Shown in pieces: positions 7,954-16,352 of a DNA stretch of 51,915 bases. The position numbers and the translations under genes were made by a program. The DNA is from Candidatus Rokuibacteriota bacterium. GTDB lineage: Bacteria > Methylomirabilota > Methylomirabilia > Rokubacteriales > CSP1-6. The stretch's first letter is position 1; each line of letters starts with the position of its first letter. The stretch covers positions 1 to 51,915 of the forward strand of contig QHSI01000125.1 of assembly GCA_003221515.1 (NCBI GenBank). Direction: 5' to 3'. Below the pieces are notes generated by a model. That model did no database searches, was not told the origin of the DNA, and saw only the letters and a program-made list of their open reading frames with translations.

Positions 7954-8600
7954 GACGCGCCAAGCCCCCGCTGACGTCCGCCGCGCTGCTCGCCGTCATC
8001 GTCACCGCGGTGGCGAGCCCGGTCGCCGCGCACCACGTCGGCGCCTACGTGCCCAAAGACAACGCCATCACCACGAACTTCAAGCAGGTCAAGTTCTCGG
8101 TGCAAGCGAAGAAGTTCGACGTGGCGCTGCAGCTGTTCGAGACCGGCGCGCTGCGCGCCGAGATGCGCGCCCACGCCGCCACGCTGCCGGCCGGCCTCGA
8201 GGAGGGCACGCGCGCCGCGCTCAAGGCCGGCGACGGCGCGGAGGTCGAGCGCCGGCTCATGCTCTTCTTCGCCGCGCTGGCGCGCGACCTGGCGCGCGAG
8301 GCCGATCGCCACCTCGCCGATGGCGCCGCCACCGCCGAGGTCCGCGCGGCCACCGGCCGCAAGTTCCTCGAGGCGATCTGGCGCTACTACAACCTGGTGG
8401 ACTTCGCGGTCTCCGTCCGCGACAACAAGACGTCGGTCGCCCTCCGCCTCGCCTTCGACGAGGCGGACACGTACGTGAAGCCGACCGCCGCCGCCGCCCC
8501 CCTCGATCCGGGCCGGCTGCGGCAGCCATTCCAGCGAATCGCAGACATCCTGTCGACCCTGGTCGAAGCGTCGTCAACGCAAGCAAGGAGGGACTCATGA
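7950..8600 (+). CDS. Exported helical protein of unknown function
   Basis: The product is 216 residues. It starts with a signal peptide (RRAKPPLTSAALLAVIVTAV, cleavage near AAHHV at about residue 28), so it is probably periplasmic. The rest is alpha-helical, with KQVKFSVQAKKFDVALQLFE, two long amphipathic helices, and RKFLEAIWRYYNLVDFAVSV. Two histidines follow the cleavage site. The gene's stop overlaps the binding-protein start by 4 bases, which suggests a role linked to ABC operon 1, perhaps as an accessory solute- or metal-binding protein. No family recognised. Confidence 0.7.
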   Translation: MRRAKPPLTSAALLAVIVTAVASPVAAHHVGAYVPKDNAITTNFKQVKFSVQAKKFDVALQLFETGALRAEMRAHAATLPAGLEEGTRAALKAGDGAEVERRLMLFFAALARDLAREADRHLADGAATAEVRAATGRKFLEAIWRYYNLVDFAVSVRDNKTSVALRLAFDEADTYVKPTAAAAPLDPGRLRQPFQRIADILSTLVEASSTQARRDS

Positions 8601-9814
8601 AGCGCCTGACATGGGGATTCACGGTCCTCGTCGCGCTCGCCGCGCTCGTGTGGGCGGGCGCGCCCGCCGTCTCGCAGCCGAAGGTCGTCAAGATCGGCGA
8701 CCTCGGCTCCAAGGTCGGCGTGTTCGAGGGCTACGGCAAGTACCAGACGTGGGGCGTCCAGATGGCGGTCGAGGAGCTCAACGCCAAGGGCGGGGTGCTC
8801 GGCCACAAGATCGAGGTCGTCTCCGAGGACGACGAGACGAAGCCGGCGCCGGCGGTGCGCAAGGCCGAGAAGCTCATCCTCCAGGACGATGTGAAGCTGC
8901 TGGTCGGCGCGGTCTCCAGCGGCGCCACGCTGGCGGTGATGGACGTCACCAAGAAGCACAAGACGATCCACTGGAACTCGGTCTCGTGCGCCGAGTTCAT
9001 GCGGACGACGAAGTTCCACAAGTACTACTTCTCGAACCAGCCCGACTCCCGCATGCAGGCGAACGGGCTCGCCAAGTACATCGTCGACAAGATGGGCAAG
9101 AAGGTCTACATCTTCTACACCGACTACGCGATGGGGCAGTCGGACGGGCGCCAGTTCAAGACCGCGCTCGAGAAGCTCGGCGGCGAGGTCGTCGGCGTCG
9201 CCGGCGCGCCGCTCGACACCAAGGACTTCAGCCCCTGGTTCGGGGCCATCAACCAGTCGAATCCCGACGTGCTGTTCGTGGCGTTCGCCGGCACCGATTC
9301 GCTGCGGCTGATGACGCAGCTCCACTCGTTCGGGATGACCAAGAAGTACAAGATGGCCGGCATCGACTGCTTCCTGCTGCAACAAGATCTGGCGTCGATC
9401 GCCGAGCCGATGGAAGGGTTCGTGCAGCTGAACCACTTCTCGCCGTACAACCCGGACGCGAACATGCAGGCGTACAACGCGCGGTTCAAGAAGAAGTTCG
9501 GCACCGACGCCAACATCGCGGCCGGCTCGTACGACGCCGTCCTCTTCTGGGCGGCGGCGGTCGAGAAGGCCAAATCCTTCGATCCCGACAAGGTGGCGGA
9601 GGCGCACGAGGGAATGTGCGTCGACAACACCCACATCGGCCGCCAGTGCATCCGCAAGGAAGACCACCAGGTCGTGATGGACATGCACCTCTACCAGGTG
9701 AAGGGCGGCAAGAACCTCCCGATCGCCCGCATCGCCGGCAGCGACTCGATCGGCGAGGCGATGGTCGGCAAGGACCCCGTCGAGGGGTTCACGTGGGAGA
9801 TCAAAAAGAAGTAG
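8597..9814 (+). CDS. Liv-type ABC transporter substrate-binding protein (operon 1)
   Basis: The product is 405 residues with a signal peptide of about 26 residues ending in PAVSQ. The type I periplasmic-binding fold is shown by KIGDLGSKVGVFEGYG, MAVEELNAKGGVLGHKIEVV, DVKLLVGAVSSGATLAVMDV and IAAGSYDAVLFWAAAVEKAK. The sequence MAVEELNAKGGVLG is characteristic of the branched-chain amino acid / amide family (Peripla_BP_6). The ligand cannot be read from sequence and need not be an amino acid. It is followed by two permease and two ATPase genes in the standard order. Confidence 0.92.
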   Translation: MKRLTWGFTVLVALAALVWAGAPAVSQPKVVKIGDLGSKVGVFEGYGKYQTWGVQMAVEELNAKGGVLGHKIEVVSEDDETKPAPAVRKAEKLILQDDVKLLVGAVSSGATLAVMDVTKKHKTIHWNSVSCAEFMRTTKFHKYYFSNQPDSRMQANGLAKYIVDKMGKKVYIFYTDYAMGQSDGRQFKTALEKLGGEVVGVAGAPLDTKDFSPWFGAINQSNPDVLFVAFAGTDSLRLMTQLHSFGMTKKYKMAGIDCFLLQQDLASIAEPMEGFVQLNHFSPYNPDANMQAYNARFKKKFGTDANIAAGSYDAVLFWAAAVEKAKSFDPDKVAEAHEGMCVDNTHIGRQCIRKEDHQVVMDMHLYQVKGGKNLPIARIAGSDSIGEAMVGKDPVEGFTWEIKKK

Positions 9815-10693
9815 TTGGACTATCTGGTCGCGGTCCTGCTGCCGCAGCTCCTGCATGGCCTCGTCTTCGGGGCCGCGCTGGGGCTGCTGGCGCTGGGCCT
9901 CACCGTGATCTTCGGGCTGCTGGGCGTGATGAACTTCGCCCACGGCGAGCTGTACATGCTGGGCGCCTACGCGGGCATCGCCGTCGTCGGCGTGACCCAC
10001 TCGTTCTGGACGGCGCTGATCGTGGCGCCGCTCGCGGTCGGCGCGATCGGCGCGGTGACCGAAGTGACGACGCTCCGGCCGCTCTACCGTCGCGAGCCGC
10101 TCTACGGGCTCATCCTCACCTTCGGCCTGGCGCTGGTGTTCCGCGAGGCGGTCCGCCAGATCTGGGGCGGCGACATGCGTCGGATCCTGCCGCCGGTCAC
10201 CGGCTCGACGCCGCTCCTGGGCATGGTGTACCCGAACTACCGGCTGTTCCTGCTGGCCGCCTCGTCGATCCTCCTGCTGGCGATCTGGCTCTTCTTCACC
10301 AAGACGCGGGCCGGCATCCTGGTGCGGGCCGCGGTGCAGGACGCCGAGATGCTCGACGGTCTCGGCGTCAACGTCCCGCGCGTCTTCACGCTGACCTTCG
10401 CGGGCTCGGCCGCGCTGGCGGCGCTGGCCGGCTTGCTGCTGGCGCCGATCTTCACCGTCTATCCGCAGATGGGCGTGGAGATGATCCTGCTCGCGTTCAT
10501 CGTGGTGATCCTCGGGGGCATGGGCTCGATGGGCGGCTCGGTCGTCGCCGCCCTCGTCATCGGGCTCGCCCAGTCGCTCCTGACCCTCTGGATGAACCCC
10601 CAGCGCGTTGCGATCGCGATCTTCGCGCTCATGATCGTCGTGCTGATCGTCCGGCCGCGGGGCTTCTTCGGCCGCGAGGGGGTCCTTGAATAG
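9815..10693 (+). CDS. Liv-type ABC permease, LivH family (operon 1)
   Basis: The product is 292 residues with about eight membrane helices. LivH family signatures include LLALGLTVIFGLLGVMNFAH, GELYMLGAYAGI near the N-terminus, and the conserved EVTTLRPLYRREPLYGLILT. The gene begins with a TTG directly after the TAG of the binding-protein gene, so translation is coupled. The next gene overlaps it by 8 bases. Confidence 0.92.
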   Translation: MDYLVAVLLPQLLHGLVFGAALGLLALGLTVIFGLLGVMNFAHGELYMLGAYAGIAVVGVTHSFWTALIVAPLAVGAIGAVTEVTTLRPLYRREPLYGLILTFGLALVFREAVRQIWGGDMRRILPPVTGSTPLLGMVYPNYRLFLLAASSILLLAIWLFFTKTRAGILVRAAVQDAEMLDGLGVNVPRVFTLTFAGSAALAALAGLLLAPIFTVYPQMGVEMILLAFIVVILGGMGSMGGSVVAALVIGLAQSLLTLWMNPQRVAIAIFALMIVVLIVRPRGFFGREGVLE

Positions 10694-11636
10694 GGTCCTG
10701 TCCTGGCGCGCCGTGGTCGTGGGGCTGCTGGTCGCCTTGCTCCCGGCGCTGCCGTTCATGTCCAAGTTCTACTTGCTGCTCGCGTTCGACGCGCTGCTGT
10801 TCGGCGCCATCGCCATGAGCCTCGACCTGCTCATCGGCTACACCGGACTCGTCTCGTTCGGCCACGCGGCGTTCTTCGGGCTCGGCGCCTACTCGACCGC
10901 CATCCTCCTCGAGCGCGGCGTGCTCTCGCTCTGGGCATGCCTGGTGGCCGCCGTGCTGGTGGTCGGCCTCTACGCGCTGGTGGTGAGCTACTTCGCCACG
11001 GCGCGGCGCGGGATCTACTTCGCGCTGCTCACGCTGATCTTCGCCGAGGTCGTGTACACCTTTTTCCGGTACACGCAGACGTTCGGCGGCTCGGACGGGA
11101 TCCAGGGCGTGCCGGCGCCGCGCCTGATGCCGGCCTTCGCGATCGACACGCCGCTGCGGAACTACTATGTGGTCCTGGCATACCTGGCGCTCGCCTATCT
11201 GGTCTGCCGCGTGCTCGTCGCCTCGCATTTCGGCAAGGTGCTGGTGGCGATCCGCGAGAACGAGGACCGCGCGCGGTTCCTCGGCTACAACGTGCAGCGC
11301 TACAAGATGGCCGTCTGCCTGATCTCCGCCCTGCTCACCGGTATCGGCGGAGCGCTCTATCCCGGGCGCTCGGCGTTCGCGACGCCCGACCTCATGCTGT
11401 GGACGGTGTCGGGGGAGTTCATCATCATGGTGATGATCGGCGGGCTCGGCACGCTCGCCGGCCCCGTGATCGGCGGCGCGTTCTTCGTCCTGCTCCAGGA
11501 GAAGGTCTCCTCGTACGTCGACTGGTACTTCATGGTGATCGGCCTCGTCCTCATCGTGATCGTGCTGTTCATGCCCCGGGGGCTCCTCGGCATCCGCGCG
11601 ATGCTCGGCTTCAAGCAATGGCGCGCGACGGCGTAG
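10686..11636 (+). CDS. Liv-type ABC permease, LivM family (operon 1)
   Basis: The product is 316 residues with eight to nine helices. LivM signatures are SLDLLIGYTGLVSFGHAAFF, GLGAYSTAILLERG and the cytoplasmic coupling loop LVAIRENEDRARFLGYNVQR, which contacts the ATPases. It starts with a TTG overlapping the previous stop. The livG start lies inside its last codons (19-base overlap). Confidence 0.92.
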   Translation: MNRVLSWRAVVVGLLVALLPALPFMSKFYLLLAFDALLFGAIAMSLDLLIGYTGLVSFGHAAFFGLGAYSTAILLERGVLSLWACLVAAVLVVGLYALVVSYFATARRGIYFALLTLIFAEVVYTFFRYTQTFGGSDGIQGVPAPRLMPAFAIDTPLRNYYVVLAYLALAYLVCRVLVASHFGKVLVAIRENEDRARFLGYNVQRYKMAVCLISALLTGIGGALYPGRSAFATPDLMLWTVSGEFIIMVMIGGLGTLAGPVIGGAFFVLLQEKVSSYVDWYFMVIGLVLIVIVLFMPRGLLGIRAMLGFKQWRATA

Positions 11637-12379
11637 TCCTGGAGGTCGACGCGGTCTCGCGGAGCTTCGGGGCGCTGGCCGCGCTCACGGAGGTGAGCCT
11701 CACCGTCCGCGAGGGCGAGGTCTTCTCGGTGATCGGGCCGAACGGCGCCGGCAAGTCGACGCTCTTCAACGTGGTCACCGGCATCCACGCGCCGACCGCC
11801 GGCCGCGTGCGCTTCGGCGGGCGGGAGATCAGCGGCCTGGCGCCCGAGGCGATCAACCGCCTCGGCATCGCCAAGACCTTCCAGATCACCAACATCTTCC
11901 CGGAGATCTCGGTCTTCGAGAACGTGCGGGTCGCCGCCCAGTCGCGCGCGCGCGAGTCCGGCCGGCTGCCCTCGCTGTGGCGGCTGCCGGACGTCGGCGA
12001 CGCGGTGACGGACCTCCTCACGGCGTTCGGCCTCACCGACAAGCGCGACGAGCTCGCCGAGAACCTCTCGCACGGCGAGCAGCGCTATCTCGAGATCTGT
12101 CTGGCGCTCGCGACCGAGCCGACGCTCTTGCTGCTCGACGAGCCGACCGCCGGCATGACGCCGGGCGAGACCAAGGCGGCGACCGCCCTGATCAGGCAGA
12201 TCGCGTCGGCGCGAGGGCTCACCCTGCTGCTGATCGAGCACGACATGTCCGTGGTGATGGGCATCTCGGACCGGATCGCGGTCCTCCACTTCGGCGAGAA
12301 GATCGCCGAGGGCCGCCCGGAGGAGATCCGGAGCGATCCGCGCGTGATCGAAGCGTACCTGGGGCCGGCCGAGGAGTAG
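11618..12379 (+). CDS. Liv-type ABC ATPase, LivG family (operon 1)
   Basis: The product is 253 residues and a complete ABC ATPase. Walker A is GPNGAGKST, the Q-loop region is KTFQITNIFPEISVFENV, the signature is LSHGEQRYLEI, Walker B is LLLLDEPTAGM and the switch histidine is in LLIEHDMSVV. The LivG branch is recognised by its C-terminus, IAVLHFGEKIAEGRPEEIRS. It pairs with the next gene as an ATPase heterodimer. Confidence 0.93.
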   Translation: MARDGVVLEVDAVSRSFGALAALTEVSLTVREGEVFSVIGPNGAGKSTLFNVVTGIHAPTAGRVRFGGREISGLAPEAINRLGIAKTFQITNIFPEISVFENVRVAAQSRARESGRLPSLWRLPDVGDAVTDLLTAFGLTDKRDELAENLSHGEQRYLEICLALATEPTLLLLDEPTAGMTPGETKAATALIRQIASARGLTLLLIEHDMSVVMGISDRIAVLHFGEKIAEGRPEEIRSDPRVIEAYLGPAEE

Positions 12380-12387
12380 GCGCGACG

Positions 12388-13095
12388 ATGCTCCGGATGG
12401 CCGACGTGCACGCGGGCTACGGCGCAACACCGATCCTCTTCGGCGTCTCGCTCGAGGTGCGGGCGGGCGAGGCGGTGGCGCTGCTCGGCCGCAACGGGAT
12501 GGGCAAGACCACGCTGATGAAGACGGCGATGGGATTCCTGCGGCCGCGCCGCGGCACGATCGAGTTCGACGGCACGGACCTCACGCGGCTGACGCCGCAC
12601 GCGATCGCGCGGCTCGGCGTGGGGCTCGTCCCCGAGAACCGGAGGATCTTCTTCGGGCTGACCGTCCGGGAGAATCTCGAGCTCGGCCTCTCGGCGGCCG
12701 CCGATCGGTCGGCGGCGCTCAGGCGCCGTCGGCTCGACGAGGTGTTCCACCATTTCCCAAGGCTCCAGGAGCGCATCGACCAGCCCGGCAAGACGCTGTC
12801 GGGCGGCGAGCAGCAGATGCTCGCGATCGCGCGCGTGATGATGGCCGGCGCGCGGCTCATCCTGATGGACGAGCCCACGCAGGGGCTCGCGCCCGCGTTC
12901 ATCCGGTCGATCCGCGACATGATCTCGGAGCTGAAGCGCCTGGGGGTGACCGTGCTGTTGGTGGAGCAGAACGCGCGGGTCGCGCTCTCGGTGTGCGACC
13001 GTGGCTACATCATGGAGAAGGGCTCGATCGTTTTCGAGGCTTCGTCGCGGGAGCTCCGGGAGAGCCCGGTGACGCATGAGAAGCTGGGCGTCTAG
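12388..13095 (+). CDS. Liv-type ABC ATPase, LivF family (operon 1)
   Basis: The product is 235 residues. Walker A is GRNGMGKTT, the signature is LSGGEQQMLAIARV, Walker B is LILMDEPTQGLAP and the switch histidine is replaced by glutamine in LLVEQN, as is usual in LivF. GLVPENRRIFFGLTVRENLE is a LivF hallmark. The start at 12388 follows the livG stop by 8 bases. The 3' end overlaps the TlpA-like gene by 20 bases, which places that gene in the same transcript. Confidence 0.93.
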   Translation: MLRMADVHAGYGATPILFGVSLEVRAGEAVALLGRNGMGKTTLMKTAMGFLRPRRGTIEFDGTDLTRLTPHAIARLGVGLVPENRRIFFGLTVRENLELGLSAAADRSAALRRRRLDEVFHHFPRLQERIDQPGKTLSGGEQQMLAIARVMMAGARLILMDEPTQGLAPAFIRSIRDMISELKRLGVTVLLVEQNARVALSVCDRGYIMEKGSIVFEASSRELRESPVTHEKLGV

Positions 13096-13714
13096 CAGCG
13101 TCTTCGCGGCGGGCCGGCGCGCGTCGCTGGTCCGCACCGGCATCGCCGTCGTGCTGCTGGGGGCGGTTCTCTGGGTCCTGCCGGTGCGTCGCCCCGGCGT
13201 GGACGGGGGCCATCACGCCGATGGCGCGCGGGTCCTCGATCCGTTCGAGAAGGCTGGCGTCTCCGAGCTGACCGAGGGCCAGCGCGCCCCGGCCTTCACG
13301 CTCGCGACGCTCGACGGCGGCCTGGCCTCGCTGGCCGATCATCGCGACAAGCTCGTCGTCCTGAACTTCTGGGCCACCTGGTGCCAGCCCTGCACCCTCG
13401 AGATGCCGATGCTCGAGGCGTTGTGGCGCGGCTACCGCGACCGCGGGCTGGTCGTGATCGGCGTCTCGGTGGACCGCGGGGCGCCGAAGATGCTCCTGGA
13501 GCCGTACACGAGAAATCTCAAGCTCACGTTCCCGATCCTGCTCGATCCCGACTCCAAGACGTCCGGCCGCTGGCGGGTGACGGCGCTGCCGGCGACCTTC
13601 CTCGTGCGGCCGGGCGGCGAGGTCGCCGGGATGGCGATCGGCGCCCGCGAGTGGAACAGCGACGCGATGCGCGCGCTCGTCGACCACCTGCTGGCCGGTG
13701 CTCCCCACCACTAG
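13076..13714 (+). CDS. TlpA/ResA-like membrane-anchored thioredoxin
   Basis: The product is 212 residues. One N-terminal membrane anchor (residues 21-37) is followed by an AhpC/TSA-type thioredoxin fold. The redox motif WCQPC is at residues 102-106 inside VVLNFWATWCQPCTLEMPML, and a cis-proline is in VTALPATFLV. Such proteins reduce disulfides in the periplasm, often for cytochrome c maturation or protection of exported enzymes. The start overlaps livF by 20 bases. The Tat-exported nicotinamidase follows about 100 bases downstream and may be a client or neighbour only. Confidence 0.88.
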   Translation: MRSWASSSVFAAGRRASLVRTGIAVVLLGAVLWVLPVRRPGVDGGHHADGARVLDPFEKAGVSELTEGQRAPAFTLATLDGGLASLADHRDKLVVLNFWATWCQPCTLEMPMLEALWRGYRDRGLVVIGVSVDRGAPKMLLEPYTRNLKLTFPILLDPDSKTSGRWRVTALPATFLVRPGGEVAGMAIGAREWNSDAMRALVDHLLAGAPHH

Positions 13715-13817
13715 GGTGAGGGCCCTTCGAGGCCCCCCAGGACCAACTGGACCTGGGACGTCCATCCGTCGCAGAATTCCACCCACTGCGCGACACACCA
13801 CTGACCGGAGGGATGGC

Positions 13818-14558
13818 ATGATGATCCTCGATCGCCGCGGATTTCTCAGGGGCGCCGCGTCCAGCGTGGCCGTCGCCGGCATGGCCGGCGCGGCGCTGCC
13901 GGCCGCCGCCCAGACAGGGAGCAAGAAGATGAAGCCCACGGCCCAGGACGCGCTGCTCGTGATCGACGTTCAGAACTGCTTCACGCCCGGCGGCTCGCTG
14001 GCCGTGAAGGAAGGCGATCAGATCATCCCGCTCATCAACCGCCTGGCGGGCGCCTTCGAGCACGTGATCCTCACCCAGGACTGGCACACGCCGGGCCACG
14101 TGTCGTTCGCGTCGTCGCACGCCGGCAAGAAGCCCTTCGAGGCGATCCAGCTTCCGTACGGGACGCAGGTCCTGTGGCCCGATCACTGCGTTCAGGGCAC
14201 GGCGGGCGCCGAGCTGCACAAGGACCTCCGGATCCCGCACGCCGAGCTCATCATCCGCAAGGGCTACCGCAAGCAGATGGATTCGTACTCGGCGTTCTAC
14301 GAGGCCGACGGCAAGACTCCGACCGGGCTCACCGGCTACCTGCGCGACCGCGGCCTCAAGCAGGTGTTCCTGGCGGGGCTCGCGACCGACTTCTGCGTGG
14401 CGTGGTCGGCGATGGACGCGCGCAAGGCGGGATTCGGCGCGCTGGTGATCGAGGACGCCTGCCGCGGCATCGACGCCGACGGCTCGCTCGCCAAGGCGTG
14501 GAAGGACATGCTGGGCGCGGGCGTCAAGCGGATCCAGTCGGCGGACGTCGAGGCCTAG
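13818..14558 (+). CDS. Tat-exported nicotinamidase (PncA-like cysteine hydrolase)
   Basis: The product is 246 residues of the isochorismatase superfamily. The catalytic triad is visible as aspartate near residue 49 (VIDVQNCF), lysine in IIRKGYRKQMD, and cysteine near residue 193 (ATDFCVAW). The metal site is DWHTPGHVSFASSH. These match E. coli PncA, which converts nicotinamide to nicotinate. Unusually the N-terminus carries a Tat signal (DRRGFLRGAAS, then a hydrophobic stretch ending in AAAQT), so the enzyme would act outside the cytoplasm. The ATG start is preceded by GGAGGG. It could salvage environmental nicotinamide; an amide other than nicotinamide is also possible. Confidence 0.88.
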   Translation: MMILDRRGFLRGAASSVAVAGMAGAALPAAAQTGSKKMKPTAQDALLVIDVQNCFTPGGSLAVKEGDQIIPLINRLAGAFEHVILTQDWHTPGHVSFASSHAGKKPFEAIQLPYGTQVLWPDHCVQGTAGAELHKDLRIPHAELIIRKGYRKQMDSYSAFYEADGKTPTGLTGYLRDRGLKQVFLAGLATDFCVAWSAMDARKAGFGALVIEDACRGIDADGSLAKAWKDMLGAGVKRIQSADVEA

Positions 14559-15610
14559 GCGACCATTCCCCGCACCCGTCGCTTGATCTCGGGCCAGAGC
14601 CAGGCGAGCCCGACCAGCGCGACGATGAGCGCGACGTTCGCCAGCGCGTAGAGCCACCAAGAGGCGAACCGCACGCCCAGGCGCTGGCGCACGAGCGTGA
14701 GCGCGATGATCTGGTGGATGACGTACAGCATCAGCGAGCTCTGGCCCAGGATGACGAGCCATCGCGGGCGGAACCCCCTGGTCTCCATGAGGTAGTGCAC
14801 CAGCGGCAGCACCGTGAAGAGGTAGCCGAGGATCCACAGGCACGTCACCGCGCCGGGGTTCCAGTGACGGTTGAGGACGAGGTCGCGCCGCGAGGTGAAG
14901 TGAAAGGGCGCGTTCCCCAGCCAGAGCTCGAGCGGCAGGAATGCCGCGAGGCACACCATGCCGGCGACGAGCATGACGGAGAAGAACGCGCGCTCGCGAT
15001 CGGGCTTCCGATGCGCGTCGGCCCACATCCAGCCGAGCACCGCGCCCAGGAGCGGGAAGGCGAACCACGGCCAGGGCGGGAACCCGGTGAACCAGACTTC
15101 CGAGAGGACCGGATGCGGGGCCAACCAGCCGGGGAGGTGCCCGTACGCGAGGTGGAAGGTCGTGTACCACCCGATGGCCAGCGCCACCAGGAGCACGCGC
15201 ACGGACTGCCACGCGAGCAGCGGGAGGATCGGGAGCAGTCCGACGAGCGACAGCCCGATGGTCTGTAGGATTTCGCCACCGAACAGCGGCTCCTCGGGGA
15301 ACACGAGCAGCGTCAAGAGCCAGCCGGCGAGGACGAGCCCGGCGCCGCGACGCACAGATCTCCAGGCCAGCCGCCCGTAGCGCTCGCCGCGCCCGACCGA
15401 GCTCAGATACGAGAGCGGCACGCAGAACCCGGCCAGAAACAGAAAGAGCGGCGCGGAGAGCGGCACCGTGAGGTAGATGAGGTGATACCGCGACAACCCG
15501 ACCGAGAGGTCGAGCCACCAACGCGCGGTGTGGTTGACGACCATGAAGACGAGCGCCACGCCGCGGAGCCCGTCCAGGAAGAGAACCCTCCCCGAAGCCC
15601 CCGCGGCCAC
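14555..15610 (-). CDS. DUF1624/acyltransferase-like integral membrane protein
   Basis: The product is about 351 residues with roughly ten membrane helices. The N-terminal RVLFLDGLRGVALVFMVVNH and the later HYLMETRGFRPRWLVILGQS resemble the heparan-acetyltransferase-like DUF1624 and OpgC/acyltransferase-3 families, which modify cell-surface glycans. The GTG start at 15610 overlaps the stop of the upstream VIT-type gene, so translation is coupled. The 3' end overlaps the convergent nicotinamidase gene by 4 bases. The function is predicted from fold only. Confidence 0.78.
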   Translation of the reverse strand: MAAGASGRVLFLDGLRGVALVFMVVNHTARWWLDLSVGLSRYHLIYLTVPLSAPLFLFLAGFCVPLSYLSSVGRGERYGRLAWRSVRRGAGLVLAGWLLTLLVFPEEPLFGGEILQTIGLSLVGLLPILPLLAWQSVRVLLVALAIGWYTTFHLAYGHLPGWLAPHPVLSEVWFTGFPPWPWFAFPLLGAVLGWMWADAHRKPDRERAFFSVMLVAGMVCLAAFLPLELWLGNAPFHFTSRRDLVLNRHWNPGAVTCLWILGYLFTVLPLVHYLMETRGFRPRWLVILGQSSLMLYVIHQIIALTLVRQRLGVRFASWWLYALANVALIVALVGLAWLWPEIKRRVRGMVA

Positions 15611-16329
15611 TACGAGATGAGGCGCTCGATGAGGGGGGCAGTCGCCCGCGTGAAGAGAAACGCTCCGGCGGCGGCCATGCCGCCGATCAGCATCGTCTGC
15701 AGCGCGCTCCGCGCCGGACGCACGCTCGTGAGGCGCCCCTTGATCCAGCCGAAGATAGCCAGCGCCGTCAGCGTCACGCCGACCGACCACGGCAGCGCGC
15801 CGTGGGCGGTCGCCGACACGAAATAGGGACCGAGCGGGATGAGCCCGCCCACGATGTAGGCGGACCCGATGACCACGCCGCTGGTCAGCGCGCGCCGCGG
15901 GTTGGGCTGCTCGAGCCCGAGCTCGAACCGGAGCATGAAATCGCGCCAGGCCTCCGGATGCTTGCGTAGCGCCGCAACGACCGGCGCGCTCTCCTCGGAC
16001 GTGAGCCCGTACGACTGGAGCAGATCCTCGACCTCCAGCGCCTCGACATCGGGCTTCTGCTCGATCTCGAGCTCTTCTCGCTCGCGCTCGCTCGCGTAGT
16101 GCTCGACGTCGCTGCGGCCCGCCAGGTAGCCACCGAGGCCCATCGCGATCGCGCCCGCGGCGATCTCGGCGAGGCCAGCGGTGACGACGAGCCCCGTCGA
16201 GTCGACGGCCCCGGTGACCGCCGCCGCCAGCGCGAATGGCACGGTGAGGCCGTCCGACAGACCGATGACGGTGTCGCGGACGACGAGGCCACCGGTGAAG
16301 TGGTGTTCGATGTGCGGCGTGTATGGCAT
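15610..16329 (-). CDS. VIT1/CCC1-family iron or manganese transporter
   Basis: The product is 239 residues. Family features are the N-terminal VVRDTVIGLSDGLTVPFALA, GGYLAGRSDVEHYASEREREELEIE (given here by its first part, GGYLAGRSDVEHYASERERE) forming the cytoplasmic metal-binding helix rich in glutamate, and four to five membrane helices. VIT1/CCC1 proteins export or sequester Fe2+ or Mn2+. The ATG is preceded by GGAGGGG. The gene is read with the DUF1624-like gene downstream and may follow the rhodanese and protease genes in one operon. Confidence 0.9.
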   Translation of the reverse strand: MPYTPHIEHHFTGGLVVRDTVIGLSDGLTVPFALAAAVTGAVDSTGLVVTAGLAEIAAGAIAMGLGGYLAGRSDVEHYASEREREELEIEQKPDVEALEVEDLLQSYGLTSEESAPVVAALRKHPEAWRDFMLRFELGLEQPNPRRALTSGVVIGSAYIVGGLIPLGPYFVSATAHGALPWSVGVTLTALAIFGWIKGRLTSVRPARSALQTMLIGGMAAAGAFLFTRATAPLIERLIS

Positions 16330-16352
16330 GACCCCTCCCTGACCGGCGCAGT

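Noticed and set aside
8387-10765. A 792-codon open frame on the minus strand opposite ABC operon 1
   Set aside because: It is antisense to two clear Liv genes and rich in H, D, R, E and Q. This is the usual mirror frame of GC-rich coding DNA.
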